Source: Spirochaetota bacterium
Lineage (GTDB): Bacteria; Spirochaetota; Spirochaetia; Sphaerochaetales; Sphaerochaetaceae
Assembly: GCA_023401595.1 (NCBI GenBank)
Contig: JAEXDQ010000051.1
Coordinates: forward strand, 1-64,000
DNA: 64,000 nt
Reading direction: 5' to 3'
Shown here: one piece after another, positions 50,186-58,210 of the stretch
Layout of the letters: each line of letters begins with the position of its first letter
Numbering within the stretch: position 1 is the first letter of the stretch
Notes under the pieces: generated by a model
The model's input: the letters and a program-made list of their open reading frames with translations, nothing else
Database searches by the model: none
What the model was told of the DNA's origin: nothing
Program-made: the position numbers and the translations under genes

Positions 50186-50239
50186 TGTGCCGTTGAACCT
50201 GACTGTGCCGTTGAATCCTGCTGTGCCGTTGGTTTCCCA
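50186..50239. repeat. 18-bp tandem repeat in non-coding DNA
   Basis: Three units begin with CTGTGCCGTTG at 50186, 50204 and 50222. The second halves drift (AACCTGA, AATCCTG, GTTTCCC). The array lies between the convergent thioredoxin-like and sulfatase genes. Confidence 0.82.
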
Positions 50240-50307
50240 CATCGCATGCTTCCTGATGATTACGGGCGGCGACCCCGCCACGGGTTCCCTCCCCGCCGTG
50301 GATAGTC

Positions 50308-51783
50308 TCACTCTGCTTCAAGCCACCTGACTGTATCCCAGATTTGGACGCCTTCGTTCTGCTGCGGCGAGCCGGGGGTGCTTCTTCCATTACGGATATG
50401 CTCCGCCAACCGCTTCTTCAGCTCCTCGTATACATCGGGATGACCGGCTATCACATTCGTAGTCTCCCCGATGTCATCCGACAGATCATAAAGCTGGAAG
50501 GCTGGAAGCGACGAGGTGTCGTCCACCCCAGGACGTGGGAAGGACCATCCGCCGGACCCCGGACACATCTCCAGCTTCCACCGTCCCCTGCGCAGCGAGA
50601 GGGAACCGTCGATGCTCTGATGTACCAGGTCTTCACGGACTTCGGCATGCTCCGCATCAAGCCAGAGCGGTAGGTTGCTAACCGAATCCTCTCCCATGTC
50701 GTTCGGTAAGGGTGCGCCGAGCAGGTCGGACATGGTGGCGAGAAAATCGGACAGGCATACGAGTCTGTCGCATACGGCTCCCCCCTGTATCTTTCGCGGC
50801 CATTGTACAATCAACGGGATCCTGTGCCCGCCCTCAAAGATATCGGCCTTGGTGCCCCGGAAGTGATAGCTTGGATTGTGCCCCTTTGCCTCCAGCTCCC
50901 GATAGTCGGCCATAGGGGAGCAACCGTTGTCGGAGGTGTAGATGACGATCGTCTCCTCGTACAGGCCAAGCTCGCGTAGCTTGGCGTTGACCCTTCCGAC
51001 CACGGCGTCGCAATGGAGTACGAAATCCCCATACGTGTTCGTACCGGACTTGCCTTGGAATTCTTTGGCGGGAAGTATCGGCGTATGCGGGGCCGGCATC
51101 GGGAAATAGAGGAAGAACGGTTCATCCCCCTCGGCGGCCCATCTGTCGATCTGCCGTAGCGTCATATCGGTCAGATGGTCCAATACTTCTTCGTGGATGA
51201 AGCCCTTCGCCGTGGGCCCCTCCCTCCAGTAGCCCTTTCCCGTTCCTTTCGTCATATGGTCGGGGCATGCGATGAAACGGTCGTTTTCGATATATACGTA
51301 CGGAGGCATGTCCAGCGATGCGCTGATGCCGTAGAAATAGTCAAACCCGTTGTCCGTCGGATCGCGGAATATCCTCCCCGTATAGTCTATACCGTCGCAG
51401 GCGTCGAAGTCGGGACGTTCCCGGAAATCCGGAGTCTTGGAGAATTCCATTCCAAGATGCCATTTCCCGATCGCCGCGGTTCTATATCCCTGGGTTTTCA
51501 GCATGTCGGCGACGGTCTTTCTCCTCTCGCCGATCAGCGGGGAGGAATAGCCGCCGATCACACTCGACTTCAGCGTCGACCGCCAATTGTACCTTCCTGT
51601 AAGGATTGAATACCGTGATGGAGTACAGACGGCCGAAGACGCGTGCGCGTCAGTGAAACGCATCCCTGCGTCGCACATCCGGTCAAGGTGTATGGTTCTG
51701 AACGGGCAGCGCTCATTGTTTCGGGAAATGTCCCCGTATCCCATGTCGTCGGCGAGTATATAGATGACGTTCGGTTTTTTCAT
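50308..51783 (-). CDS. Sulfatase, Cys-type
   Basis: A protein of 491 residues of the alkaline-phosphatase/sulfatase fold. Metal residues are in YILADDMGYGD (Asp12, Asp13). The residue converted to formylglycine is Cys53 in AVCTPSRYSILTGRYNWR, and the second-half metal site is TSDNGCSPM. There is no signal peptide, so it probably acts in the cytoplasm on imported sulfated oligosaccharides. The anSME at 46013 would activate it. It is the last gene of the minus-strand operon permease-permease-binding protein-sulfatase. It is of the arylsulfatase A-like type; the natural substrate is unknown. Confidence 0.94.
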   Translation of the reverse strand: MKKPNVIYILADDMGYGDISRNNERCPFRTIHLDRMCDAGMRFTDAHASSAVCTPSRYSILTGRYNWRSTLKSSVIGGYSSPLIGERRKTVADMLKTQGYRTAAIGKWHLGMEFSKTPDFRERPDFDACDGIDYTGRIFRDPTDNGFDYFYGISASLDMPPYVYIENDRFIACPDHMTKGTGKGYWREGPTAKGFIHEEVLDHLTDMTLRQIDRWAAEGDEPFFLYFPMPAPHTPILPAKEFQGKSGTNTYGDFVLHCDAVVGRVNAKLRELGLYEETIVIYTSDNGCSPMADYRELEAKGHNPSYHFRGTKADIFEGGHRIPLIVQWPRKIQGGAVCDRLVCLSDFLATMSDLLGAPLPNDMGEDSVSNLPLWLDAEHAEVREDLVHQSIDGSLSLRRGRWKLEMCPGSGGWSFPRPGVDDTSSLPAFQLYDLSDDIGETTNVIAGHPDVYEELKKRLAEHIRNGRSTPGSPQQNEGVQIWDTVRWLEAE

Positions 51784-51794
51784 GATGGCTATAG

Positions 51795-51825
51795 TTCGGC
51801 CGCTACGGAAGACGTAGCGGCCGGA
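51795..51825 (-). other. Strong stem-loop between binding-protein and sulfatase genes
   Basis: CGGCCGCTACG (51797-51807) pairs perfectly with CGTAGCGGCCG (51813-51823). There is no T tract, so it is more likely to protect the binding-protein mRNA or slow read-through into the sulfatase gene than to terminate fully. Confidence 0.65.
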
Positions 51826-51841
51826 TTCCGCGTGGTTTCAG

Positions 51842-53542
51842 TTATTTATACTGGCGGTCATAAGCGGTCTGCATCAGCTCCAACACCTTGGAGAGCTGCA
51901 GTTTTTCAAGATTGGCGAGATAGTCGTTCCAGACCTTGTCGTTGTTGACGTCAAGGGTTCCGACCATGAACTTGACGGCGCTCTGGCGGATATAGTTCGC
52001 CAGTTCGCGTTTGATGGTGGAGAATTTTTCATTCTCATCGGCGGTGTACTTGAGAGTCGGCACTTCGTATTCCGGGTGCGCGTATGGTTTGTAGAGATTG
52101 GCGGTTTCATCGTACAGCGTCTTTTCATTGTTCGCCGGGAGATAGTACGCGGGGTCGGAAGGCGTCGACGGCTCTTTCGCCAGGCCGTTCTTCAAATTGA
52201 ACGTCATGGCGCCGGCGAGGACCTGTATCCAGGTATCGTTCTGCGGATCCTTGTCGTTCCAGAGCTTGAGCTGTTCCCAGATCGCCGGTTGGCCGTCAAG
52301 ACCGACCTGGCCGGGCTTCGCCCAATCCCACGCCTCGCCGGGGAAGCCGTTGCGCTGCAGCAAGGTACCTTCCTGTGAATACATGAAATCGAAGTACCGG
52401 ATGATCGCGTCGGCATATTGGCTGTCCGCGGAAATCACCAGCTTCCCGACCTCGGGGTTCGCCAGGAAGTTCGGAGTCTCCTGCACGCCCGCCGGGCCTT
52501 TCAAGGGAGCGATCGCATGGAAATTGTTGAACCGATCTCCTCCGATCGTGGAGAACTGTCCTCTCCATCCGCCGGTCACGAACCCTACGACGGGCTCCTG
52601 GGAGCTTTCGACAAGCTGGGTGAGCTGGCTGGAATCCTGGGTGAAGGAACCATTGTAGATCAGTCCCTCCTGATACAGCTTGTTCACGTACTTGAGACCT
52701 TCCCTGTACGCGGCCTTGTTCACGGACGTCCCGACCTTGGAGCCCTCCATCATGTACCCGACGTTGTCTTCCGCGTTCTGGTTGATATCGGTGGTCAAGT
52801 CGCAGTAGATGAAGGAATTGAGCAGGAACCGTTCTACTTCGTCGGCCCAGCCGATGATGGAACCGGCGAGAGGAATCTCATCCGCCTTGCCGTTGCCGTT
52901 CGGATCCTTCGTCTTGATCGCCTTCAGCACATTGTAGAATTCGTCGGTGGTGGTGGGGACGGCCAGGCCGAGCTTGTCGAGGAACGGCTGGTAGACGAAC
53001 ATCTTCGCCATGTTGGTGCAATGGAAGCAACCCTCCAGCCGGGGAAGGGAATAGATATTCCCGTCGATGTTGGTCATATAGCCGACTCCGCCGGGATACT
53101 GGCCGAGCGCTTCCATCAGGTTCGGCATCCATTCCTTTGTGTAGTATTTGTTCAACGGCATGAACAAATGCTCCTGGGCGCCATAGGTCGCCTCAAGGTC
53201 GTTCTTGATGTTGAAGCCGAGGAATGCGTCGGGATAGTCCCCCGACGCCAGGGTGAGGGAGAGCTTTTCCGCCTGTGCCTGTTCGGGGACCATGATGAAG
53301 TTTACTTTGATTCCGGTCTTTTCCTCCATGTACTTGGAAAACCTGTTTGTGTTGAAGTTTTCCACGCAGGGCGGTTGAACCACCATGATATCGACGGTGA
53401 TCGGCGTGGTCACCACCGGATAGGTACCGTTCGGCGTGTATTCGACCGTGGCGTTCCGTCCCGCCTCCTTCGCTCCCGCCGCGAACATGGCGAGCGGCGC
53501 AAGCAATGCGACCAGTAATAGTGCGACAATGATTTTTTTCAT
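51842..53542 (-). CDS. Extracellular solute-binding protein, oligosaccharide type
   Basis: A family 1-type (LipO/YtcQ-like) binding protein of 566 residues for a carbohydrate ABC importer. The signal peptide is KKIIVALLLVALLAPLAMFA, with AAGAKEAG after it; no lipobox Cys is present, so it may be free in the periplasm. Typical blocks are FSKYMEEKTGIKVNFIMVP, ASGDYPDAFLG and PNGNGKADEIPLAG. Large binding proteins of this class take complex or acidic oligosaccharides. The gene is third in its operon, after the two permeases, and is followed by a stem-loop and the sulfatase. No ATPase is encoded here; such systems often use a shared MsmK/UgpC-type ATPase. Confidence 0.93.
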   Translation of the reverse strand: MKKIIVALLLVALLAPLAMFAAGAKEAGRNATVEYTPNGTYPVVTTPITVDIMVVQPPCVENFNTNRFSKYMEEKTGIKVNFIMVPEQAQAEKLSLTLASGDYPDAFLGFNIKNDLEATYGAQEHLFMPLNKYYTKEWMPNLMEALGQYPGGVGYMTNIDGNIYSLPRLEGCFHCTNMAKMFVYQPFLDKLGLAVPTTTDEFYNVLKAIKTKDPNGNGKADEIPLAGSIIGWADEVERFLLNSFIYCDLTTDINQNAEDNVGYMMEGSKVGTSVNKAAYREGLKYVNKLYQEGLIYNGSFTQDSSQLTQLVESSQEPVVGFVTGGWRGQFSTIGGDRFNNFHAIAPLKGPAGVQETPNFLANPEVGKLVISADSQYADAIIRYFDFMYSQEGTLLQRNGFPGEAWDWAKPGQVGLDGQPAIWEQLKLWNDKDPQNDTWIQVLAGAMTFNLKNGLAKEPSTPSDPAYYLPANNEKTLYDETANLYKPYAHPEYEVPTLKYTADENEKFSTIKRELANYIRQSAVKFMVGTLDVNNDKVWNDYLANLEKLQLSKVLELMQTAYDRQYK

Positions 53543-53587
53543 GACAAACCTCCAAATGTGTTTCTATATCCCATGATATAGTTCTGC

Positions 53588-54499
53588 TCAACCTTTTACA
53601 GAGCCGATCATGACGCCCTTCACGAAGAATTTCTGGACGAAGGGGTAGATGATCAGCAGCGGGGCGCTCGCGACGACGATCAATGCATAACGGATTGTCT
53701 CCGACAGCCCCTGCGCCCGCGCCGCGGCTGCTACGTCGGTCATCATGCTCGGAGTGTTCTTGTTGATGATCAATATGTTCCTCAGCACGATCTGCAACGG
53801 GTATAATGTCTGGTTCTGTAGATAGATCAGCGCGTCGAAGTATTTGTTCCACTGAGAGACCGCGTAGAACAGGGCGAGGACGGCGATGATTGCCTTCGAG
53901 AGGGGGAATACCATCTGGAACAGAAACCTGATGTCGGAGCATCCGTCTATCTGCGCGGCGTCGTAGAGCTCGTCGGTGATGTTCTCCTGGAGAAACGTCC
54001 TGGCTATGATGACGTTCCATACCGTTATCGCATTGGGGAGCAGCATGGCCCAGCGCGTATCGTAGATGCCGACATTCCTGACGACCAGGTACAGCGGAAT
54101 CGTCCCGCCGGTGAACAGCATGGTGAACATGATCAGCTTTGTGATCGTCTTCCTCCCGTAGAATTCCTTCCTTGACAGCGGGTAGGCGAGCAGCATCGTC
54201 AGCATGACGCTGATCACCGTCCCGAACGCCACGTATATCAGAGAATTGAGATATCCCAGGCCGATCTGCTTGTTGGTGAATACCGCGCGATAGGCGGTCA
54301 GGTCGAAATTGACCGGCCATAACCAAACCTTGTGGGCCATCACAGCCTTCGCGTCGCTGAATGAGCATGAAACGATATAGATCAACGGGTAGAGGACTAT
54401 CAGGAAGCAGAACAGCAGGAACAGGTTGTTCACGAGGTCAAACGCCCTGTCCGCCCTCAGTTCCTTCTTCTTATATGCCGCGCGTTTGTGCCTTACCAT
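53588..54499 (-). CDS. Carbohydrate ABC permease, YtcP/LplC type
   Basis: A membrane protein of 303 residues with six spans. The EAA loop reads ELYDAAQIDGCSDIRFLFQM and the C-terminus ends FFVKGVMIGSVKG, both typical of the YtcP/LplC branch. I choose the ATG at 54499, which overlaps the LplB-type stop by 7 bases (ATGGTAA); the frame stays open upstream but inside the other permease. It forms the channel with the LplB-type subunit. Confidence 0.93.
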   Translation of the reverse strand: MVRHKRAAYKKKELRADRAFDLVNNLFLLFCFLIVLYPLIYIVSCSFSDAKAVMAHKVWLWPVNFDLTAYRAVFTNKQIGLGYLNSLIYVAFGTVISVMLTMLLAYPLSRKEFYGRKTITKLIMFTMLFTGGTIPLYLVVRNVGIYDTRWAMLLPNAITVWNVIIARTFLQENITDELYDAAQIDGCSDIRFLFQMVFPLSKAIIAVLALFYAVSQWNKYFDALIYLQNQTLYPLQIVLRNILIINKNTPSMMTDVAAAARAQGLSETIRYALIVVASAPLLIIYPFVQKFFVKGVMIGSVKG

Positions 54500-55440
54500 A
54501 GTCCACCATCCTTGTCCTTGAGTTTCGCAAGCTTGTTGAATATGAGAATCAGGCATATGTTGATGATTGAATTGATGAAGTCGATCGCTGTCGAATAGCT
54601 GAAATCGCTGTTGATCAGGCCCATCTTGTAGACATAGGTCGACATGATTTCCGCCGATTCAAGATTCAACGGGTTCTGCATCAGGAACGCTTTCTCAAAG
54701 CCCAGGCTCATGACGTACCCCATGTTCATGATGAACATGATGACGATGGTCGTCTTGATGCACGGGATGTCGACATGCCTGATCTTCTGCCATTTGTTCA
54801 CGCCGTCGACCTTCGCCGCTTCGTATAGCTCCGGGTTGATTCCTGTAAGGGCCGCCAGATAGATGATGGCGTTGTAGCCGGTGTTCTGCCACAGCGCGGA
54901 CCATACGTATATGTGCTTGAACTTGGCGGGATCACCCATGTAGTTGACCGATTCCATCCCGAACAGTCCCCGTACCGTGTTGAATATGCCCAGAGCAGGA
55001 TCAAGGAACTGCATCAGGATCGCGACCATGACCACCGTTGAAATGAAATATGGGGCGTAGGTGACCAGTTGTACCGATTTCTTCCACCTCGCCGATTTCG
55101 CTTCGTTCAACGCTATCGCCATGATGACGGCCAGCGGAATGGAGGCTACCAGCGCATAGATGCTCAACGAGAAGGTGTTCCACATGATCCTCAACGACGA
55201 GGGGTTTGAAAAGAATTTCTTGAACTGGTACAGACCCATCCACGGGCTTCCCCAGATACCTTGGGAAACCCTGTATTTCTTGAAAGCGAGCAGAATCCCG
55301 TACATCGGTACATACTTGAAGACTATGAAGTACAGCATCGGAAGCGCTACTATCAGATAGAACTGCCAGTGTTTCGCCACCTTTTCCCTGAATGTCTGTC
55401 TGCGCACGTTCGGTTGCGCTTGGGCATGTGTGTGTTTCAT
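54493..55440 (-). CDS. Carbohydrate ABC permease, LplB type
   Basis: A membrane protein of 315 residues with six spans. The EAA loop is ELYEAAKVDGVNKWQKIRHV, and the N-terminal block LPMLYFIVFKYVPMYGILLA FKKY region is the hallmark of LplB/YteP permeases. The ATG at 55440 has GGAG upstream; a GTG at 55449 is also possible. It is the first gene of the operon and is transcribed away from the fucosidase gene across a 214-base gap that holds no gene. Confidence 0.93.
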   Translation of the reverse strand: MKHTHAQAQPNVRRQTFREKVAKHWQFYLIVALPMLYFIVFKYVPMYGILLAFKKYRVSQGIWGSPWMGLYQFKKFFSNPSSLRIMWNTFSLSIYALVASIPLAVIMAIALNEAKSARWKKSVQLVTYAPYFISTVVMVAILMQFLDPALGIFNTVRGLFGMESVNYMGDPAKFKHIYVWSALWQNTGYNAIIYLAALTGINPELYEAAKVDGVNKWQKIRHVDIPCIKTTIVIMFIMNMGYVMSLGFEKAFLMQNPLNLESAEIMSTYVYKMGLINSDFSYSTAIDFINSIINICLILIFNKLAKLKDKDGGLW

Positions 55441-55654
55441 AATCTCCACTGTAGCCGTGTCATGTGAAAACCCGAAAGGGTAGGTTTTGGCAAAAAGCGT
55501 TCAAACGGCCGTAATGCAAGCGTCAAATTTTCAAACTGCGCCGTATTGATCATAAAAAAGACTCTTCGGTCTCCGTTTCTTGCTTGTTTCCTTGTGTTTT
55601 GCCTCTTTCCTTTCCCTTGCGGCCGTACTACGCTGAAAGACACGGAGGACGGTC

Positions 55655-57034
55655 ATGGAAAGATATTTGCAAAAGGAAGTACGGTCCGATTCAGTACAGC
55701 GTTGGAAGGATCTCGCGTATGGCATGTTCATCCATTACGGTCTGTACTCGCTTTGCGGCGGAGTATGGGACGGCGAAAGGGTCGAAACGGGCTACAGCGA
55801 GCAGATACTGTCGCATGGGCCGGTACCCCAGGCCGATTATGAAGCGTTGAAGGCTTCCTTCCGGGCCGAGAGGTTTGACGCTGATGAAATAGCCGCCCTG
55901 GCTGTATCCGCCGGCATGCGGTATATCGTGCTGACAGCCAAGCACCACGACGGCTTTTGCCTGTTCGATACGAAGACCACCGACTACAGCAGCGCGAAGG
56001 CTCCGTGTCACAGGGATCTGGTGGCGGAGCTGGCCCAGGCTTGCGAAAAGGCGGGGCTTGGTTTCGGAGTCTATTATTCATGGATCGACTGGCACTTCCC
56101 GTATGCGCTGCCGATCAGCCCGCATAATTCCGACAATATCCCTCCGTTGCATATGGAGTACAACCTTGCCCAGCTGGAGGAACTGCTCTCCAACTATGGG
56201 GAAATCTGCGAGTTGTGGATGGACATGGGGGCTCCGACGCGCGAGCAATCCATGATAGTTCGGAATCTCGCCCATTCCCTGCAACCGAGGATCATGGTCA
56301 ACGGGCGCGTCTGGAACGACTGCGGGGATTTCCTGACCATGGGGGACAATCAGTTTCCGGAATATGATCTGGATCTGCCTTGGCAGACCCCGGCCACTAT
56401 CTATCATGAGACCTGGAGCTACCGTAGCTGGCAGGAGCGGACCGACGCGCAAGGAAAAATTGACCTGCTCTCCTCGGCTTTGTTCTCGGTACTGGACCGT
56501 GGGGGCAACTATCTGCTGAACATAGGCCCCATGGGGGACGGAACGGTAGTCCCGTTCGAGCGGGAGGTTCTGGAAGGCGTCGGGAATGAGGTGCGCAGGC
56601 GCGGACTCGTCCGCCAGCCCGTCGGAAGCCTTCCGTCGGTTTTGATTTCAGCCGTTGATTCCGAAGTCGTTTTGTCCCGTGCGAAGAAACACTACCGGTA
56701 TACCGGCGGCGACTACTATTCGTTTCATCCGATTATCACGGCGTTGTCATGGGACATTGAACTGGAGACGGCGGGCGACTATGAAATTTCCTACCGGCTG
56801 GCGTTTCCGTTGGAAAGGGAGATGAAGCTATGCCTGGAATATCCCGGAGGTGTCCATTTCTTTTCGTTGAAACGTAATCTTCAACAATTTGCCATTGCGT
56901 CGAAGCTCCCGTTGCCGGCGGGATGCTGCCGGTTGGTTCTCCATACCGTCGGAAGTCCCCTCGAGCGTCCGCAGCTGGAGGTTTCCGAGATCAGCCTATC
57001 GTTGTGCAGGCGACAGGCCGATGAACGGGCGTAA
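55655..57034 (+). CDS. Alpha-L-fucosidase, GH29
   Basis: A glycoside hydrolase of 459 residues that releases alpha-linked L-fucose. The entry block WKDLAYGMFIHYGLYSL, the substrate-site KHHDGFCLFDTKTTDYS, the CHRDLVAEL segment and the nucleophile Asp190 in ELWMDMGAPT are all present. A C-terminal beta domain follows. There is no signal peptide, so it is probably cytoplasmic and acts on oligosaccharides imported by the divergent ABC system. GGAGGA lies well placed before the ATG. Together with the sulfatase and anSME it points to sulfated fucose-containing glycans. Confidence 0.95.
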   Translation: MERYLQKEVRSDSVQRWKDLAYGMFIHYGLYSLCGGVWDGERVETGYSEQILSHGPVPQADYEALKASFRAERFDADEIAALAVSAGMRYIVLTAKHHDGFCLFDTKTTDYSSAKAPCHRDLVAELAQACEKAGLGFGVYYSWIDWHFPYALPISPHNSDNIPPLHMEYNLAQLEELLSNYGEICELWMDMGAPTREQSMIVRNLAHSLQPRIMVNGRVWNDCGDFLTMGDNQFPEYDLDLPWQTPATIYHETWSYRSWQERTDAQGKIDLLSSALFSVLDRGGNYLLNIGPMGDGTVVPFEREVLEGVGNEVRRRGLVRQPVGSLPSVLISAVDSEVVLSRAKKHYRYTGGDYYSFHPIITALSWDIELETAGDYEISYRLAFPLEREMKLCLEYPGGVHFFSLKRNLQQFAIASKLPLPAGCCRLVLHTVGSPLERPQLEVSEISLSLCRRQADERA

Positions 57035-57189
57035 TGTCCTTTTTGCCTGTTTCCGTATCCCGCCGGCAGAGGCTGCCGACCACGAGGCCTTGACGCGCCG
57101 TCGCTTTCCGGTTCCGGCTCCGCCGATCCGTCCTCGTCTTGTCCGGTGTGTTCCTTGCCGCGATACTGGCGTCTTCTGATGTACATTGC

Positions 57190-57195
57190 TATAAT
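57190..57195 (+). promoter_or_regulatory. TATAAT box directly before the SDR gene
   Basis: A perfect TATAAT ends 6 bases before the ATG at 57202. No ribosome site lies between, so the transcript could be leaderless. No convincing -35 box is visible 17 bases upstream. Confidence 0.4.
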
Positions 57196-57201
57196 GACGG
57201 C

Positions 57202-58041
57202 ATGAAGAAATTCCTGTATGGCGAACACATCCTCATTACGGGCGCCAGCAGCGGCATCGGGCGAAGTTGCGCTGAATCGTTCGCACGCCGCGGGTATACG
57301 GTCTATGGCGTGTCCCGTAGCTGTGAAGAAGGCGAGGAAGTTCTTGGAATCGGAAAAATCGTATCGATGCGGATGGATGTCACTGACGATACGTCGATCA
57401 TCGGCGTCCTGTCGCGGATTCCTGAACTTGGAATCGTCTTGCATTGCGCGGGGTTCGGGATTTCCGGTCCTGCGGAGGATACCCCGCTGGAATTGGTTCG
57501 CAAACAGTTCGAGACGAACTATTTCGGCGTTCTGAGGGTCAATTCCCATGCCCTGCCGTTGCTTCGTCGGCAAGGCCGTTCCCTGGTGATGGTCGTCAGT
57601 TCCATCGCCGGACGGGTCCCTATTCCGTTTCAGTCCCACTACAGCTCTACCAAATATGCTCTTGAAGCGTATTTACAGGCATTGAGGCTTGAAGCCTCCC
57701 CGTATGGCGTCAGGACGGTGTTGCTGGAACCGGGAGATACCCGTACGGCGTTCACCTCCGTGCGGCAGTCCTTCATTGCAAGCGATTCCCCCTATGCGCA
57801 GGCTTGCGAAAAGGCTGTGGCGCAGATGGCGCATGACGAAGAAAACGGTAAGGCGCCGGAAACAGTGGCGCAAGCAGCGTTATGCATGGCTTCCAGAAAG
57901 AATCCCCCGCCAAGGTGTGTAGTCGGCTGGGAATACAGGTCGTTGATGGCGCTGTTGAGGCTATTGCCGGACCGGACGGTACTGTGGCTCCTTGGCCGGC
58001 TCTACCATGTGCATGGACGAGCATTGCGAGCCAAGGGCTAG
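57202..58041 (+). CDS. SDR-family oxidoreductase
   Basis: A protein of 279 residues. The cofactor motif is ITGASSGIGRSCAESF, the NAG-like segment is LHCAGFGISG, and the catalytic Ser and Tyr/Lys are in MVVSSIAGRV and HYSSTKYAL. An Arg after the second strand (YGVSRSCE) suggests NADP. It resembles YqjQ/DltE-like short-chain dehydrogenases with a hydrophobic C-terminal extension. The start at 57202 is chosen because it lies at the entry of the Rossmann fold; the frame extends upstream without a signal. The substrate is unknown. A small hairpin (CGCCGA/TCGGCG near 58050) follows. Confidence 0.86.
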   Translation: MKKFLYGEHILITGASSGIGRSCAESFARRGYTVYGVSRSCEEGEEVLGIGKIVSMRMDVTDDTSIIGVLSRIPELGIVLHCAGFGISGPAEDTPLELVRKQFETNYFGVLRVNSHALPLLRRQGRSLVMVVSSIAGRVPIPFQSHYSSTKYALEAYLQALRLEASPYGVRTVLLEPGDTRTAFTSVRQSFIASDSPYAQACEKAVAQMAHDEENGKAPETVAQAALCMASRKNPPPRCVVGWEYRSLMALLRLLPDRTVLWLLGRLYHVHGRALRAKG

Positions 58042-58119
58042 CTGACAGACGCCGACGTCTTTCGGCGACCGCTTTCCATGTGTCCCGCCTCTTTTTTTCA
58101 AAAACTTTTGTTCTTACTC

Positions 58120-58150
58120 TTGACTTGGAGTTAACTCCAAGGGGTATGTT
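58120..58150 (+). promoter_or_regulatory. MerR-type promoter of the aldo-keto reductase gene
   Basis: TTGACT (58120-58125) and TATGTT (58145-58150) are 19 bases apart, the over-long spacing that MerR-family activators correct by twisting DNA. The palindrome CTTGGAGTTAACTCCAAG (58124-58141) fills the spacer. This motif is like those of AdhR/NmlR/SoxR-type regulators. Confidence 0.88.
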
Positions 58151-58210
58151 TCCTGCGACCAAGGAACATGTCTGGTGTTCATGGCGATGAAGAACGAGAA
58201 GAGGTAGAGC

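Noticed and set aside
50186..50239. CRISPR-like array
   Set aside because: The units are directly adjacent without spacers, only three in number, and no cas gene is near.
50060..50311. Small minus-strand gene made of NGTAGF/NGTVRF repeats
   Set aside because: It overlaps the end of the thioredoxin-like gene, has no ribosome site and is simply the translation of the 18-bp DNA repeat.
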